A DNA stretch of 64,000 nucleotides from JBEIFW01 sp046081125 (GTDB lineage: Bacteria > Actinomycetota > Acidimicrobiia > Acidimicrobiales > Ilumatobacteraceae): the NCBI GenBank assembly GCA_046081125.1, contig JBJTVH010000125.1, forward strand, positions 62,001 through 126,000, read 5' to 3'. Of the stretch, positions 35,089 through 43,396 are shown piece by piece. The notes beneath the pieces were generated by a model. It ran no database searches and had not been told where the DNA came from. It was given only the letters and a program-made list of their open reading frames with translations. How positions within the stretch are numbered: position 1 is the first letter of the stretch; each line of letters opens with the position of its first letter. A program made the position numbers and the translations under genes.

Positions 35089-36255
35089 TCAGCGCAGGGT
35101 CCTCGATGCCGTGAGGGCGTCGATCTCCGCGGGCGAGTACCCCGCCTCGGCCAGGATGGCGGGACCGTCCGCGCCGGGGAGCGGCGCAGGGTGGCGCAGT
35201 GCGCCGGCCGGGGTCCGATCGAAGCGGACGGGGTACGGGATGTGGCGGTACGGCCCGGCGACGGGGTGGTCGACGACCGGGAGCCCGGCGACGAGATCGT
35301 CGAGCGAGGCGACCTCCGTGGCCGGGATCTGGTTGGTCCGGCAGAACGCAAGCCAGTTGGCCGTCGTGTCCGTCGCCAGGACGGCTCCGACGTCGCGGTA
35401 CAGCGAGTCCGCGTTGGCGATCCGGGCCCGTCCGGATCGGATGCGAGGGTCGCCGGCCAGGTCTTCGCGTCCGCCCTTGCGGAAGATCGCGACGTAGTTC
35501 GCTTCGCTGTACGGCAGGACGTGGATCCAACCGTCGATCGTTCGGCGCGGGCGCCGCTCGGGGGTCAGGAGCCGGCGGTAGCCGGCGTCGGCCAGCGGCG
35601 GTTCCGGGATCGCTGCGGCACCGTGCTCGACCAGCACCCAGGACCGGGTGACGTCGAGCATCGGGACCTCGACGTGCTGGCCCTCGCCGGTTCGCTCGCG
35701 GTGGACGAGCGCGGCGAGCACGGAGGAGACGATCGTCAGGCCACAGACCTTGTCCGCGACGAGCGTCGGCACGAGGGTGGGCTCGCCACCCGACCGGACG
35801 AACAGATCGGGGATGCCCGACGCGGCCTGCACGACGTCGTCGTAGGCCGGGTCGTCGGCGCGCTCGTCGTCGGAGGGGAAGCCGTGTGCCTGGCAGAACA
35901 CGATGTCGGATCGGACGGTTCGCACGTCGTCGTAGGTGAGCCGCAATCGGGCGAGCGGACCCGGACGGAGGTTTGTCACGACGACGTCGCTTCGGGCGGC
36001 GAGGCGCAGGAACGCCTGTCGGCCCTCCTCCCGACGGAGATCGAGGCCGATGTTCCGCTTGTTCCGTAACAGGTTGAGCGAGACGCCCGACAGTTGCGGG
36101 TGCGGTCCGGGGCCCATCACCCGGTTGGTCTCGCCCCGTTCGGACTCGACGGTGATGACGTCGGCTCCGAGATCGCCGAGCGTCTGGGTGGCGAGCGGGC
36201 CCATGATCACGCTGGTGAGGTCGAGCACGCGGATGCCGGACAGCGGGCCGCTCAT
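35089..36255 (-). CDS. CaiB/BaiF-family (class III) CoA-transferase
   Basis: This encodes 388 residues from the ATG at 36255. The N-terminus LSGIRVLDLTSVIMGPLATQ with DLGADVITVESERGE is the class III CoA-transferase signature. RNKRNIGLDLRREEGRQ and RTGEGQHVEVPMLDV (catalytic Asp region) follow. It moves CoA between acyl acids. The start overlaps the stop of the PLP-enzyme gene, so both may serve one catabolic pathway. Confidence 0.88.
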   Translation of the reverse strand: MSGPLSGIRVLDLTSVIMGPLATQTLGDLGADVITVESERGETNRVMGPGPHPQLSGVSLNLLRNKRNIGLDLRREEGRQAFLRLAARSDVVVTNLRPGPLARLRLTYDDVRTVRSDIVFCQAHGFPSDDERADDPAYDDVVQAASGIPDLFVRSGGEPTLVPTLVADKVCGLTIVSSVLAALVHRERTGEGQHVEVPMLDVTRSWVLVEHGAAAIPEPPLADAGYRRLLTPERRPRRTIDGWIHVLPYSEANYVAIFRKGGREDLAGDPRIRSGRARIANADSLYRDVGAVLATDTTANWLAFCRTNQIPATEVASLDDLVAGLPVVDHPVAGPYRHIPYPVRFDRTPAGALRHPAPLPGADGPAILAEAGYSPAEIDALTASRTLR

Positions 36256-37331
36256 GCGGTCAGCCGCCCGCCAGTGAGGAACCGTTCGATCGCCGCCGTC
36301 GGACCGACGAGATCGAGGTCTTGGGCCTGGACCCACCCGTCGTCGTAGTACGTGTGCCCATACCGGTCGCCGGGGTCACAGATCAGGGTCACCACGCTGC
36401 CGGTCCCGCCGTGGGCTCGCAGTTCGTCGATGAGCGTGAACGCACCCCACAGGTTGGTCCCGGTCGAGCCGCCGACCCGTCGGCCGAGCACGCCCGACAA
36501 GTGGCGCATCGCTGCGATCGATGTCGCGTCGGGGACGGCGAGCATCCGGTCGACGACCTCGGCGACGAAGCTCGGCTCGACCCGGGGACGCCCGATGCCC
36601 TCGATGCGGCTCGCGGACTGCAGGTGCAGGGTCGTGTCCCCGGAGGCCCAGTAGGCACCGAAGACGCTGCGTTCGGGGTCGACCACGGCGAGCTCGGTGT
36701 CGTGCCGGCGGTAACGGAGGTACCGGCCGAAGGTGGCCGAGGTCCCGCCGGTGCCGGCGCCGACCACGATCCAGCGAGGTACCGGGTGGCGCTCGAGGGC
36801 GAGCTGCGAGAACACCGATTCCGCGATGTTGTTGTTGCCGCGCCAATCGGTGGCCCGCTCGGCGAAGGTGAACTGGTCGAGATAGTGGCCGCCGGTGGCC
36901 TCAGCGATACGGGCCGCTTCGTCGTAGATGGCGGTCGGGTCGTCGACGAGGCGCACGGTGCCCCCGTAGTGCTCGACGGCGGCGATTTTCTCTGGGGAGA
37001 TCGCCGCAGGCATAACGGCGACGAACGGGAGGCCGAGCATGCGGGCGACGTAGGCCTCGCTCACCGCCGTCGAGCCCGACGACGCCTCGACCAGCGTGGT
37101 TCCCTCGTGGATCCGACCGTCACACAATCCGTAGAGCACCAGCGAGCGGGCAAGACGATGTTTCAGGGATCCGGTCGGGTGTGTCGACTCGTCCTTGAGG
37201 TAGAGATCGATGTCCCACTCGGGCGGCAGTGGGTAGACGACCAGGTGGGTGTCGGCCGAGCGGTGCATGTCCGCTTCGAGCTTGGCGATGGCCGCATGCA
37301 CCCACCTGCGGTCCTCACGGGGTGCCGGCAC
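36252..37331 (-). CDS. PLP-dependent cysteine-synthase-family enzyme
   Basis: This encodes 359 residues of fold-type II PLP enzyme. The Schiff-base lysine is in HPTGSLKHRLARS (S-x-K-x-R). SSGSTAVSEA binds the cofactor carboxylate, and GAGTGGTSATFGRYLR binds the phosphate. It is close to cysteine synthase/cystathionine beta-synthase-like proteins with a C-terminal extension. The true substrate is unclear; being in an operon with a CoA-transferase and methyltransferase suggests a specialised role. Confidence 0.85.
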   Translation of the reverse strand: MPAPREDRRWVHAAIAKLEADMHRSADTHLVVYPLPPEWDIDLYLKDESTHPTGSLKHRLARSLVLYGLCDGRIHEGTTLVEASSGSTAVSEAYVARMLGLPFVAVMPAAISPEKIAAVEHYGGTVRLVDDPTAIYDEAARIAEATGGHYLDQFTFAERATDWRGNNNIAESVFSQLALERHPVPRWIVVGAGTGGTSATFGRYLRYRRHDTELAVVDPERSVFGAYWASGDTTLHLQSASRIEGIGRPRVEPSFVAEVVDRMLAVPDATSIAAMRHLSGVLGRRVGGSTGTNLWGAFTLIDELRAHGGTGSVVTLICDPGDRYGHTYYDDGWVQAQDLDLVGPTAAIERFLTGGRLTA

Positions 37332-37334
37332 GGG

Positions 37335-37973
37335 TCAGTCCCGGCGCCGTTCGAGCACGCGAAGGGTGCCGTGGGCCCCGACCTCGGCGAAGAGGCCGCT
37401 CGCGAGCGCGGGAAGGTAGATGTCCTCGAAGGGCGGTCGGCCCCCATCGGCCGGGTCGGGGAACACGTCGTGGATGGCGAGCAAACCGCCGGGAGCCACG
37501 TGCGGGGTCCACCCGGCATAGTCGGCCCGGGCCGGATCCACGCCGTGGCCTCCATCGATGAACACGAAGGCGCAAGGCGTTCCCCAGTGGCGGGCGACCA
37601 CGGGGGAGGCCCCGACCACTGCGACCACGACGTCTTCGAGACCGGCGTCATGGATCGTGCGCCGGAACTGCGGGAGCGTGTCCATCTTGCCGGTGGCGGG
37701 GTCGACCAGGCCGGGGTCGTGCCAATCCCACCCGGCCTGGTTCTCCTCGCTCCCGCGGTGGTGGTCGACCGCGTACACCACCGTCCCGGCCGTTCGGGCC
37801 GCAGCCCCCAGCCAGACCGTCGAGCGCCCGCAGTAGGAGCCGACCTCGAGGAACGGGGCGGTGGGCACGGCGGCACCGGCTCGGACCGCCCACTCGAACA
37901 GTGCGTCGCCCTCATCGGGTGGCATGAAACCGGTCGCGGCCAGTGCTGCAGCCCGGAGGCCGGGCTCGATCAC
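37335..37973 (-). CDS. Class I SAM-dependent methyltransferase
   Basis: This encodes 212 residues from the GTG at 37973 (4 bases past the nitroreductase stop); an ATG at 37925 is the alternative. Methyltransferase motif I is FLEVGSYCGRSTVWLGAA, the acidic loop is VVYAVDHHRG, and a metal-site-like FVFIDGGHGVDPARADYAGW follows. The pattern fits the Methyltransf_24 group. The substrate is unknown. Adjacent genes are in the same direction with minimal gaps. Confidence 0.8.
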   Translation of the reverse strand: MIEPGLRAAALAATGFMPPDEGDALFEWAVRAGAAVPTAPFLEVGSYCGRSTVWLGAAARTAGTVVYAVDHHRGSEENQAGWDWHDPGLVDPATGKMDTLPQFRRTIHDAGLEDVVVAVVGASPVVARHWGTPCAFVFIDGGHGVDPARADYAGWTPHVAPGGLLAIHDVFPDPADGGRPPFEDIYLPALASGLFAEVGAHGTLRVLERRRD

Positions 37974-37977
37974 CGGT

Positions 37978-38637
37978 TCACCAGCCGTCCCACCGGATGA
38001 CGGAGTCCGGGTTGGGTCGAGCGGCCGCCTTGAAGTCGGTTCCCTTGGTGAACGCCAACGGGGTGAGGCACACCTGCTGGACCGCATCGAAGGGGATCCC
38101 GAGCACCTCGGCGGCGGCCTGCTCCTGGAAGAGGTGGACCGTCGTCCAGCAGGTGCCGAGTCCGCGTGCCCGGGCCGCGAGCATGAAGCTCCACATCGCC
38201 GGGAGCACGTTGCCCATCATCGACGCGGCGAACGTACCGGGCTGGTTGTCGGTCCGCCCGGCGAGCGAGCACGCGATCACGAGCGCGGGGGCGTCGCCCA
38301 TGTGTTCACCGAGGAAGTCCGCCGAGTCGGCCGACCGCTGCTGCTGAGCGTTCGCGTCCTCTGATCCCTTGTCGATCGTGCGGATGTAGATCCCGTCGAG
38401 CGACTTGTAGACGTTGTAACACTGGCGGTAGATCTCGCCGATCGCCTTGCGCTTGGCTTCGTCGCGGACCACGACGAACGCGAACGTCGGGTTGTTGGAA
38501 CCCGCAGGCGATTGCTGGGCAGCGGCGACGCACTCCCGGATTAGGTCGTCGGAGACCGGCCGGGAGAAGTCGAGCCGCTTGCGCACGGCTCGGGTGGTGC
38601 TGAGCAGCTGGTCCGGGTTGAGGTCGAGCAAGGACAT
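37978..38637 (-). CDS. Nitroreductase-family protein
   Basis: This encodes 219 residues of an FMN-binding nitroreductase fold: RAVRKRLDFSRPVSDDLIRE at the start (R-x-x-R-x-F), AAQQSPAGSNNPTFAFVVVR, and the C-terminal GLGTCWTTVHLF with GIPFDAVQQVCLTPLAF. The family reduces nitro compounds or quinones with NAD(P)H. The specific substrate is unknown. Confidence 0.87.
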   Translation of the reverse strand: MSLLDLNPDQLLSTTRAVRKRLDFSRPVSDDLIRECVAAAQQSPAGSNNPTFAFVVVRDEAKRKAIGEIYRQCYNVYKSLDGIYIRTIDKGSEDANAQQQRSADSADFLGEHMGDAPALVIACSLAGRTDNQPGTFAASMMGNVLPAMWSFMLAARARGLGTCWTTVHLFQEQAAAEVLGIPFDAVQQVCLTPLAFTKGTDFKAAARPNPDSVIRWDGW

Positions 38638-38728
38638 GCCGGCACGTTAGGTCTGCTGCCGGCGGTGACGGGACACGAAGGGCTCGCGAGGACGCGTCAC
38701 GGTGGCGCTACGCGAGAATCCGCTCCGC

Positions 38729-39577
38729 ATGGGTGCCCTCGATGACCTCGTCGATCTGCTCGATCTCGAATCGATCGAGGTGAACGTCTTCCGAGGCACG
38801 TCGCCCCAGGAGAACCGTCAGCGCGTGTTCGGCGGCCAGGTCGCCGGGCAGGCGCTGGTTGCGGCCGCCCGCACGGTCGACACGGACCGGCAGGTCCACA
38901 GCCTGCATGCGTACTTCCTGCGCCCCGGTGATCCGATGGTGCCGATCCTGTACCTGGTCGACCGGATCCGCGACGGCAAGAGCTTCACCACGCGCCGGGT
39001 CGTGGCCATCCAGCACGGGCAGGCAATCTTCAACCTGCAAGCGAGCTTCCACGTCGACGAGCAGGGGCTCGAGCACCAGCTGCCTGCGCCGGCCGGAATG
39101 CCGGCGCCCGAGTCCCTGCCGGATTTCCGGGCCCGGATGGCACCGTGGAAGCACCTGCTCGGCCCCTGGTACGACCGGCCCCGACCGATCGACCTGCGCT
39201 ACGTCGATTTCGTCGAGCCTGGTTCCCACCAGAAGCGTTCGGCGTTCCAGCAGGTGTGGCTGCGAGCGGACGGCCGGCTTCCCGACGACCCGGTGCTGCA
39301 TGCGTGCATCGTCACGTATGCGTCGGATATGACGCTGCTCGACACGACGCTGCTCCCGCACGGTTTCACCTGGTATGACACCCATCTGCAGATGGCCAGC
39401 CTCGACCATGCGATGTGGTTCCACCGACCGTTCCGGGCCGACGAGTGGCTGCTCTACGCACAGGGGACGCCGACGACGTCGAACGCTCGTGGGCTGTCGT
39501 ACGGGTTCATCTACGACCACGACGGGAACCTCGTCGTCTCGGTCGTGCAGGAAGGCCTGATCAGGAGCACGCTGTGA
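38729..39577 (+). CDS. tesB: Acyl-CoA thioesterase II (TesB family)
   Basis: This encodes 282 residues from the ATG at 38729; a GTG at 38702 adds nine. Two hotdog domains are visible: RVFGGQVAGQALVAAARTV with LHAYFLRPGD, then the second with CIVTYASDMTLLDTTLLPHG and FHRPFRADEWLLY. The Asp, Thr and Gln catalytic positions of TesB can be located in these segments. It hydrolyses medium- and long-chain acyl-CoA. The stop overlaps the start of the sugar dehydrogenase gene. Confidence 0.9.
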   Translation: MGALDDLVDLLDLESIEVNVFRGTSPQENRQRVFGGQVAGQALVAAARTVDTDRQVHSLHAYFLRPGDPMVPILYLVDRIRDGKSFTTRRVVAIQHGQAIFNLQASFHVDEQGLEHQLPAPAGMPAPESLPDFRARMAPWKHLLGPWYDRPRPIDLRYVDFVEPGSHQKRSAFQQVWLRADGRLPDDPVLHACIVTYASDMTLLDTTLLPHGFTWYDTHLQMASLDHAMWFHRPFRADEWLLYAQGTPTTSNARGLSYGFIYDHDGNLVVSVVQEGLIRSTL

Positions 39578-40848
39578 CCCGTCACCTCGGTGCTGGTCTC
39601 GTTATCGCTCTGGGTTGGGCACTCGTCGCGTGCGGGGCCGATCGTTCGGATGTCGGTGCGGGGGCAGTGACTTCGGCCGTGGCCGCAGCGACCGATGGTC
39701 CCGCCGTGCCGCCCGCAACTGCACGTTCTGCGGTGGCCGCAACGGGGAGCCCGACGAGCTCGATCCTGTCGACGGGGTCGGCGACGCCGACCCTGCGCGG
39801 GCTGCGGGTTCGGCTCACGCAGGTCGGCGCGTTCGACCAACCGGTGTCGGTGATCTCGCGACCGGGGGACCCAAACGGCGTCCATGTCGTCGAGCGGGTC
39901 GGGCGAATCCGGACGTTGCGCGACGGCGCGGTGGCGACGGCGCCGCTGCTCGACATGAGCACCCGGACCCGAGCGGGCGGCGAAAGGGGTTTGCTCGGAG
40001 CGGTGTTCTCGGCCGACGGGTCGTCGCTGTACGTCCACTACACCGACCCGACCGGGACCTCGGTCGTCGATGCCTACTCCATGACGGTGAGTGGTGTGGC
40101 CGATCCGTCGACTCGCCGGCAGGTGCTGGCGCTGCCGCAGCCCTACCCGAACCACAACGGAGGCGACCTCGCCATCGGGCCGGACGGGATGCTGTACGTC
40201 GCGTTCGGAGACGGCGGCGCCGGTGGTGATCCGCAGCGCTACTCGGACAAGCTGAACACCTGGTTGGGGAAACTGCTGAGGATCGACCCTCGACCGTCGG
40301 GTTCGGCTCCGTATGTGGTGCCGGCTGACAACCCGTTCGTCGGTCGGGCGGATGCGAAGCCGGAGATCTGGAGCGTCGGGCTCCGCAACCCTTGGCGGAT
40401 CAGCTTCGATCGAGCGACCGGCGACCTGTGGATTGCCGACGTCGGTCAGAACGAGCTCGAGGAGGTGAACCGGGCGCGGGCCGTCGACGGCGCCGGCCGG
40501 GGAGTGAACTTCGGGTGGAGCGCCTTCGAAGGATCCCTGCGGTTCAACGAGGACGTTCCGGCTGACGGTGCCGTTCCGCCGTTGCACGAGTATCGGCACG
40601 GGGAGTTGGGGTGCTCGGTGACGGGGGGCGTGGTGTACCGGGGGCAACGGATCACGGAGCTGCGTGGTGCGTACGTCTTCGCCGACTACTGCGTGCCCGG
40701 CGTCCGAGCGCTGGATCCTTCCTCGCCGTCACAGGCGGTGCCGATCGCGAGTGGTGCCAAGGCGATCGTCGGGTTCGGCCAGGGTCCCGACGGGGAGCTC
40801 TATGCGGCCTCGCTCGATGGTCCGCTGTATCGGATCGACCCGTCGTAG
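39574..40848 (+). CDS. PQQ-dependent sugar dehydrogenase-like lipoprotein
   Basis: This encodes 424 residues and starts at a GTG overlapping the tesB stop. The N-terminus has a lipoprotein signal (LVIALGWALVAC, lipobox L-V-A-C). The six-bladed soluble glucose/sorbosone dehydrogenase fold is shown by ERGLLGAVFSADGSSLYVHY, HNGGDLAIGPDGMLYVAFGD, EIWSVGLRNPWRISFDRATG and NFGWSAFEGSLRF. It probably oxidises an aldose outside the membrane. It ends 49 bases inside the convergent gene 40800-41423. Confidence 0.88.
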   Translation: MTRHLGAGLVIALGWALVACGADRSDVGAGAVTSAVAAATDGPAVPPATARSAVAATGSPTSSILSTGSATPTLRGLRVRLTQVGAFDQPVSVISRPGDPNGVHVVERVGRIRTLRDGAVATAPLLDMSTRTRAGGERGLLGAVFSADGSSLYVHYTDPTGTSVVDAYSMTVSGVADPSTRRQVLALPQPYPNHNGGDLAIGPDGMLYVAFGDGGAGGDPQRYSDKLNTWLGKLLRIDPRPSGSAPYVVPADNPFVGRADAKPEIWSVGLRNPWRISFDRATGDLWIADVGQNELEEVNRARAVDGAGRGVNFGWSAFEGSLRFNEDVPADGAVPPLHEYRHGELGCSVTGGVVYRGQRITELRGAYVFADYCVPGVRALDPSSPSQAVPIASGAKAIVGFGQGPDGELYAASLDGPLYRIDPS

Positions 40849-41423
40849 CCCGGCAGTAGGGCGGTTGGCGCGTCCGGCGAACTGACGCCGCGGTAGGTCG
40901 CTCGCCGGGGCCTTGAGGCGCGTCCGGCCAACACTTCGTACCGGAGCATGTCGGCGAGATGCTTGACCGGCTGGTGATGGCCGATGACGTAGCCGTGCTC
41001 ATGGAGGAGGCTGTGCAGATCGATCAAGGTGCGCTCACCGTGCCGCTGGAGCAAGGAACGACAGATCTCCCGCAGCCGGGCGCCTGCGACGGGAAGCGCA
41101 TCCGATGCGACGGGAGCCAGGTGCGGCGCGTCGGGTTTTGGCCGCCTCCGGCAACCGAACTCGGTGCGGAGGGCGATGACCTCGTCGATGGACGCAACCT
41201 CGGCGAGCAGGGCGCGGCGCCGCTGGGCGAGGGCGACGATGGCACGATCGAGACGTCGAAGGCGCTCGAGCACTGCGGCACGTTCGACCACGAGGCGGGC
41301 GCGCACGCCGGCGTTGGCGTGATAGCGACGCAGTGGCAGGCGAAGCCGCCCCAGAACGGATGCGAGCGCAGTAGTGGGATGGGGCGGGCGGGGCGGCAAC
41401 TGACTGCCGTCGACGTCGTGCAT
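40800..41423 (-). CDS. Hypothetical protein with coiled coil and winged-helix-like C-terminus
   Basis: This encodes 207 residues from the ATG at 41423; the frame continues upstream but the residues there look random. Residues about 35-85 form a likely coiled coil rich in Leu/Arg/Glu (VVERAAVLERLRRLDRAIVA). Residues about 120-190 (LREICRSLLQRHGERTLIDL, then HHQPVKHLADMLRYEVLAG) resemble a winged-helix DNA-binding domain. I do not recognise a family. The 3' end overlaps the sugar dehydrogenase by 49 bases. Its upstream region contains two 18-bp inverted-repeat palindromes that may be its operators. Confidence 0.55.
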   Translation of the reverse strand: MHDVDGSQLPPRPPHPTTALASVLGRLRLPLRRYHANAGVRARLVVERAAVLERLRRLDRAIVALAQRRRALLAEVASIDEVIALRTEFGCRRRPKPDAPHLAPVASDALPVAGARLREICRSLLQRHGERTLIDLHSLLHEHGYVIGHHQPVKHLADMLRYEVLAGRASRPRRATYRGVSSPDAPTALLPGYDGSIRYSGPSSEAA

Positions 41424-41815
41424 GACTCGGCCTCGGAAGCTGGAAGGGCCGCGCTGCGCAGCGATATCGCAGATCGAGACCGTTCGGTGATGTCGACCTC
41501 GATCCCGACGGCGGAAGCGTCGCACCGCGGTGTTGCACCAATGCAGCAGCAGAACCGGAAGGTGTCTCAATCCCACCACGCTCACCTCTCCCCGCTGCCC
41601 CAATTCCGACCGTACTGGGCGAATCGTTGACGATTCGAGGGCTCGCCGCCACTGAGGGCGCGAGGAATACCGCCTGGCGTGCCTGCCGCTCGGCGAATCG
41701 TCAACGATTCGTCTCATAGGGGTGGGTCAAGGAGAGCGGGCGGGGCAGGGGTGGCGGTACCCCCGGGAAGGATGGGAGGGAAAGGGGTGCGAAGGGGAAG
41801 GCCCCACTCCGATGG
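41424..41815. other. Intergenic region, about 390 bases
   Basis: No convincing gene is seen here; open frames lack recognisable features. It lies upstream of both the hypothetical gene at 40800-41423 and, past the palindromes, the 3' end of the DsbA-like gene. It contains the inverted repeats at 41620-41637 and 41694-41711 and short G-rich stretches after 41720. It probably carries the promoter of the hypothetical gene. Confidence 0.5.
41620..41711. repeat. 18-bp near-palindromic inverted repeat pair
   Basis: The sequence CGAATCGTTGACGATTCG is at 41620-41637. Its exact reverse complement, CGAATCGTCAACGATTCG, is at 41694-41711. Each copy is itself a dyad with 8-bp arms around a two-base centre, containing a GTnnAC core. 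The copies are 56 bases apart. Repeated dyads of this type often bind a dimeric regulator (the core resembles GntR-type sites), or they can mark the ends of a small element. Neither is proven. Confidence 0.65.
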
Positions 41816-42448
41816 TCAGTCGAAGATCGGTCGTGCTCGCACCGAGCGCTTCAGCTCGGCGAACCACGGGTTCGCGCCGAGTTCCGTGATCGCGTCCCAG
41901 AGTCGAACCGCTTCCGGTCCACTCGGCGCCTTCGAGATCACCGGACCGAAGAAGCTCGGTCCGTCGGGTGGCTGCCACGAGATGATCGGCGTCCCGACGT
42001 TGCCGCCACAGCGCGCCAGCGCTTCGTCGGTGGACGCTTGGATTTCGGCATCGAACTCGCTGGCGTCCACGGCTCCGGCGAGGTCCGCCGCCAGGCCGAG
42101 CTGTTGCAGCGTCGCCCTCAGGTTGTCGGGATCGTCGAAGTACTCTCGGTTGCCACCGTTGTGCATCTGCAGGCCGTACGCCCGGTAGAGGGCGCCGACC
42201 TGCTCGGGTTCGCTGGCGGCCTTCACGGCTGCGGCCACCCGGAGCAGACGCAACCCGCGGCCGTGTACGAGGGTGTACCCGGGCGGAAAGTCCTTGTCGT
42301 AGTCCTTGCCGGCGTTCACCATCCGTAGCGAGATGAAGCGCCAGTCCACCGCCATCGTCGGTCGCTCGGCCTGCACGTTCCGGATCCAGCATGAGGTGAT
42401 CCACGCCCAGGGGCACACCGGATCCCAGAAGAACTCGACGTCAGTCAC
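41816..42448 (-). CDS. DsbA-family protein, Rv2466c-type mycothiol-dependent nitroreductase
   Basis: This encodes 210 residues from the GTG at 42448, overlapping the upstream SCO6745-family gene by 8 bases. The N-terminus TDVEFFWDPVCPWAWITSCW has the C-P-W-A motif in place of C-x-x-C, as in Mycobacterium Rv2466c. Conserved ISLRMVNAGKDY and GTPIISW segments are present. In mycobacteria the enzyme uses mycothiol to reduce and detoxify substrates. The mycothiol genes themselves are not in this window. Confidence 0.85.
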   Translation of the reverse strand: MTDVEFFWDPVCPWAWITSCWIRNVQAERPTMAVDWRFISLRMVNAGKDYDKDFPPGYTLVHGRGLRLLRVAAAVKAASEPEQVGALYRAYGLQMHNGGNREYFDDPDNLRATLQQLGLAADLAGAVDASEFDAEIQASTDEALARCGGNVGTPIISWQPPDGPSFFGPVISKAPSGPEAVRLWDAITELGANPWFAELKRSVRARPIFD

Positions 42449-43388
42449 GCGCTGCTCCCGCTTCGTCGTCGGCCACCATTCCGCTTCCCCGTCTCGCCAG
42501 GTCGTCGGCACCCCCGGCCAGGTAGCCACCCCCGACCCGTACCGTTCGACCCCACGGCCCGAGCAGTCCGAACAGCTCTTCGGCGTCCGCACCGAGGGCT
42601 GCGACCGCTCGATCGAGCGCCGCATCGGTGCGCGCCTCCACCTCCCCGCGTAACTTACGTCCGGCTTCGGTGAAGCGCTCGTCTTCGCCGAGCAGCCCGC
42701 GACCCTGGAGGCGTTCGACCCCCGCCGCCAACTGGTCCTCCGACCAAGCCCTTGTTCGAATGTAGGACTTGATCGGTAGCCCGAGGAACAACTCGGTGAG
42801 TAACCCGATTTCGATCGCGTCGAGGCCTGCGGCCACCCAGGCGGCGGTATGGCTGTCACCGCGGTACTCGCGCAGGAGATCGCCGTGGCGCCACATCGCC
42901 CCGATCGGGTCGTCCGGTGCCCCGAGGCTCCGGAGGCCTGCGAACAGCGGGCGGCCTTCGGGGGTCAGCGTGTCGGTCATGCGGGCGAATAGCTCTGTGA
43001 CGCGGGCCAGCCCGACCGGCGCAGCACCGAGGAGACGTCGGAGTTGCGCAACGGCACCGGCATCTCGGGCGGCGCAGATCGTCGGGGCATCGGTGAGGGT
43101 CCAGCCGTACGTCACCGAAGGCACCACGGCCGCCGGGTTGAACACGGCGAACGCCGAGGCCACCAGCTCGCCGGGGACCTGGCCCATGACCGATCCCCGG
43201 CTCGTGAAGTAGGCGGGCCCGTCGGGCAGGGCGACACCGCCGGCGAAGCCGGGGCTCGGGTTGAACCCGAGGCGGACGTAGCCCTCGTGGCATTCGGGCG
43301 AGAAGTACACCTGACCCACGACCGGCTCGATCAGAGCGGCGAGCCGCCGGGCGACGGGAGCATCGGTGGACGAAGCGATGGCCGGCAT
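42441..43388 (-). CDS. SCO6745-family protein
   Basis: This encodes 315 residues from the ATG at 43388, preceded by a strong AGGAGG (43391-43396). Characteristic segments include VVGQVYFSPECHEGYVRLGF, GSVMGQVPGELVASAFAVFNP and ARDAGAVAQLRRLLG. A C-terminal winged-helix-like region (WSEDQLAAGVERLQGRGLL with ERFTEAGRKLR) follows. The biochemical role is unknown. It is followed by the Rv2466c-type gene and preceded by a paralogue. Confidence 0.8.
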   Translation of the reverse strand: MPAIASSTDAPVARRLAALIEPVVGQVYFSPECHEGYVRLGFNPSPGFAGGVALPDGPAYFTSRGSVMGQVPGELVASAFAVFNPAAVVPSVTYGWTLTDAPTICAARDAGAVAQLRRLLGAAPVGLARVTELFARMTDTLTPEGRPLFAGLRSLGAPDDPIGAMWRHGDLLREYRGDSHTAAWVAAGLDAIEIGLLTELFLGLPIKSYIRTRAWSEDQLAAGVERLQGRGLLGEDERFTEAGRKLRGEVEARTDAALDRAVAALGADAEELFGLLGPWGRTVRVGGGYLAGGADDLARRGSGMVADDEAGAARD

Positions 43389-43396
43389 GGAACCTC

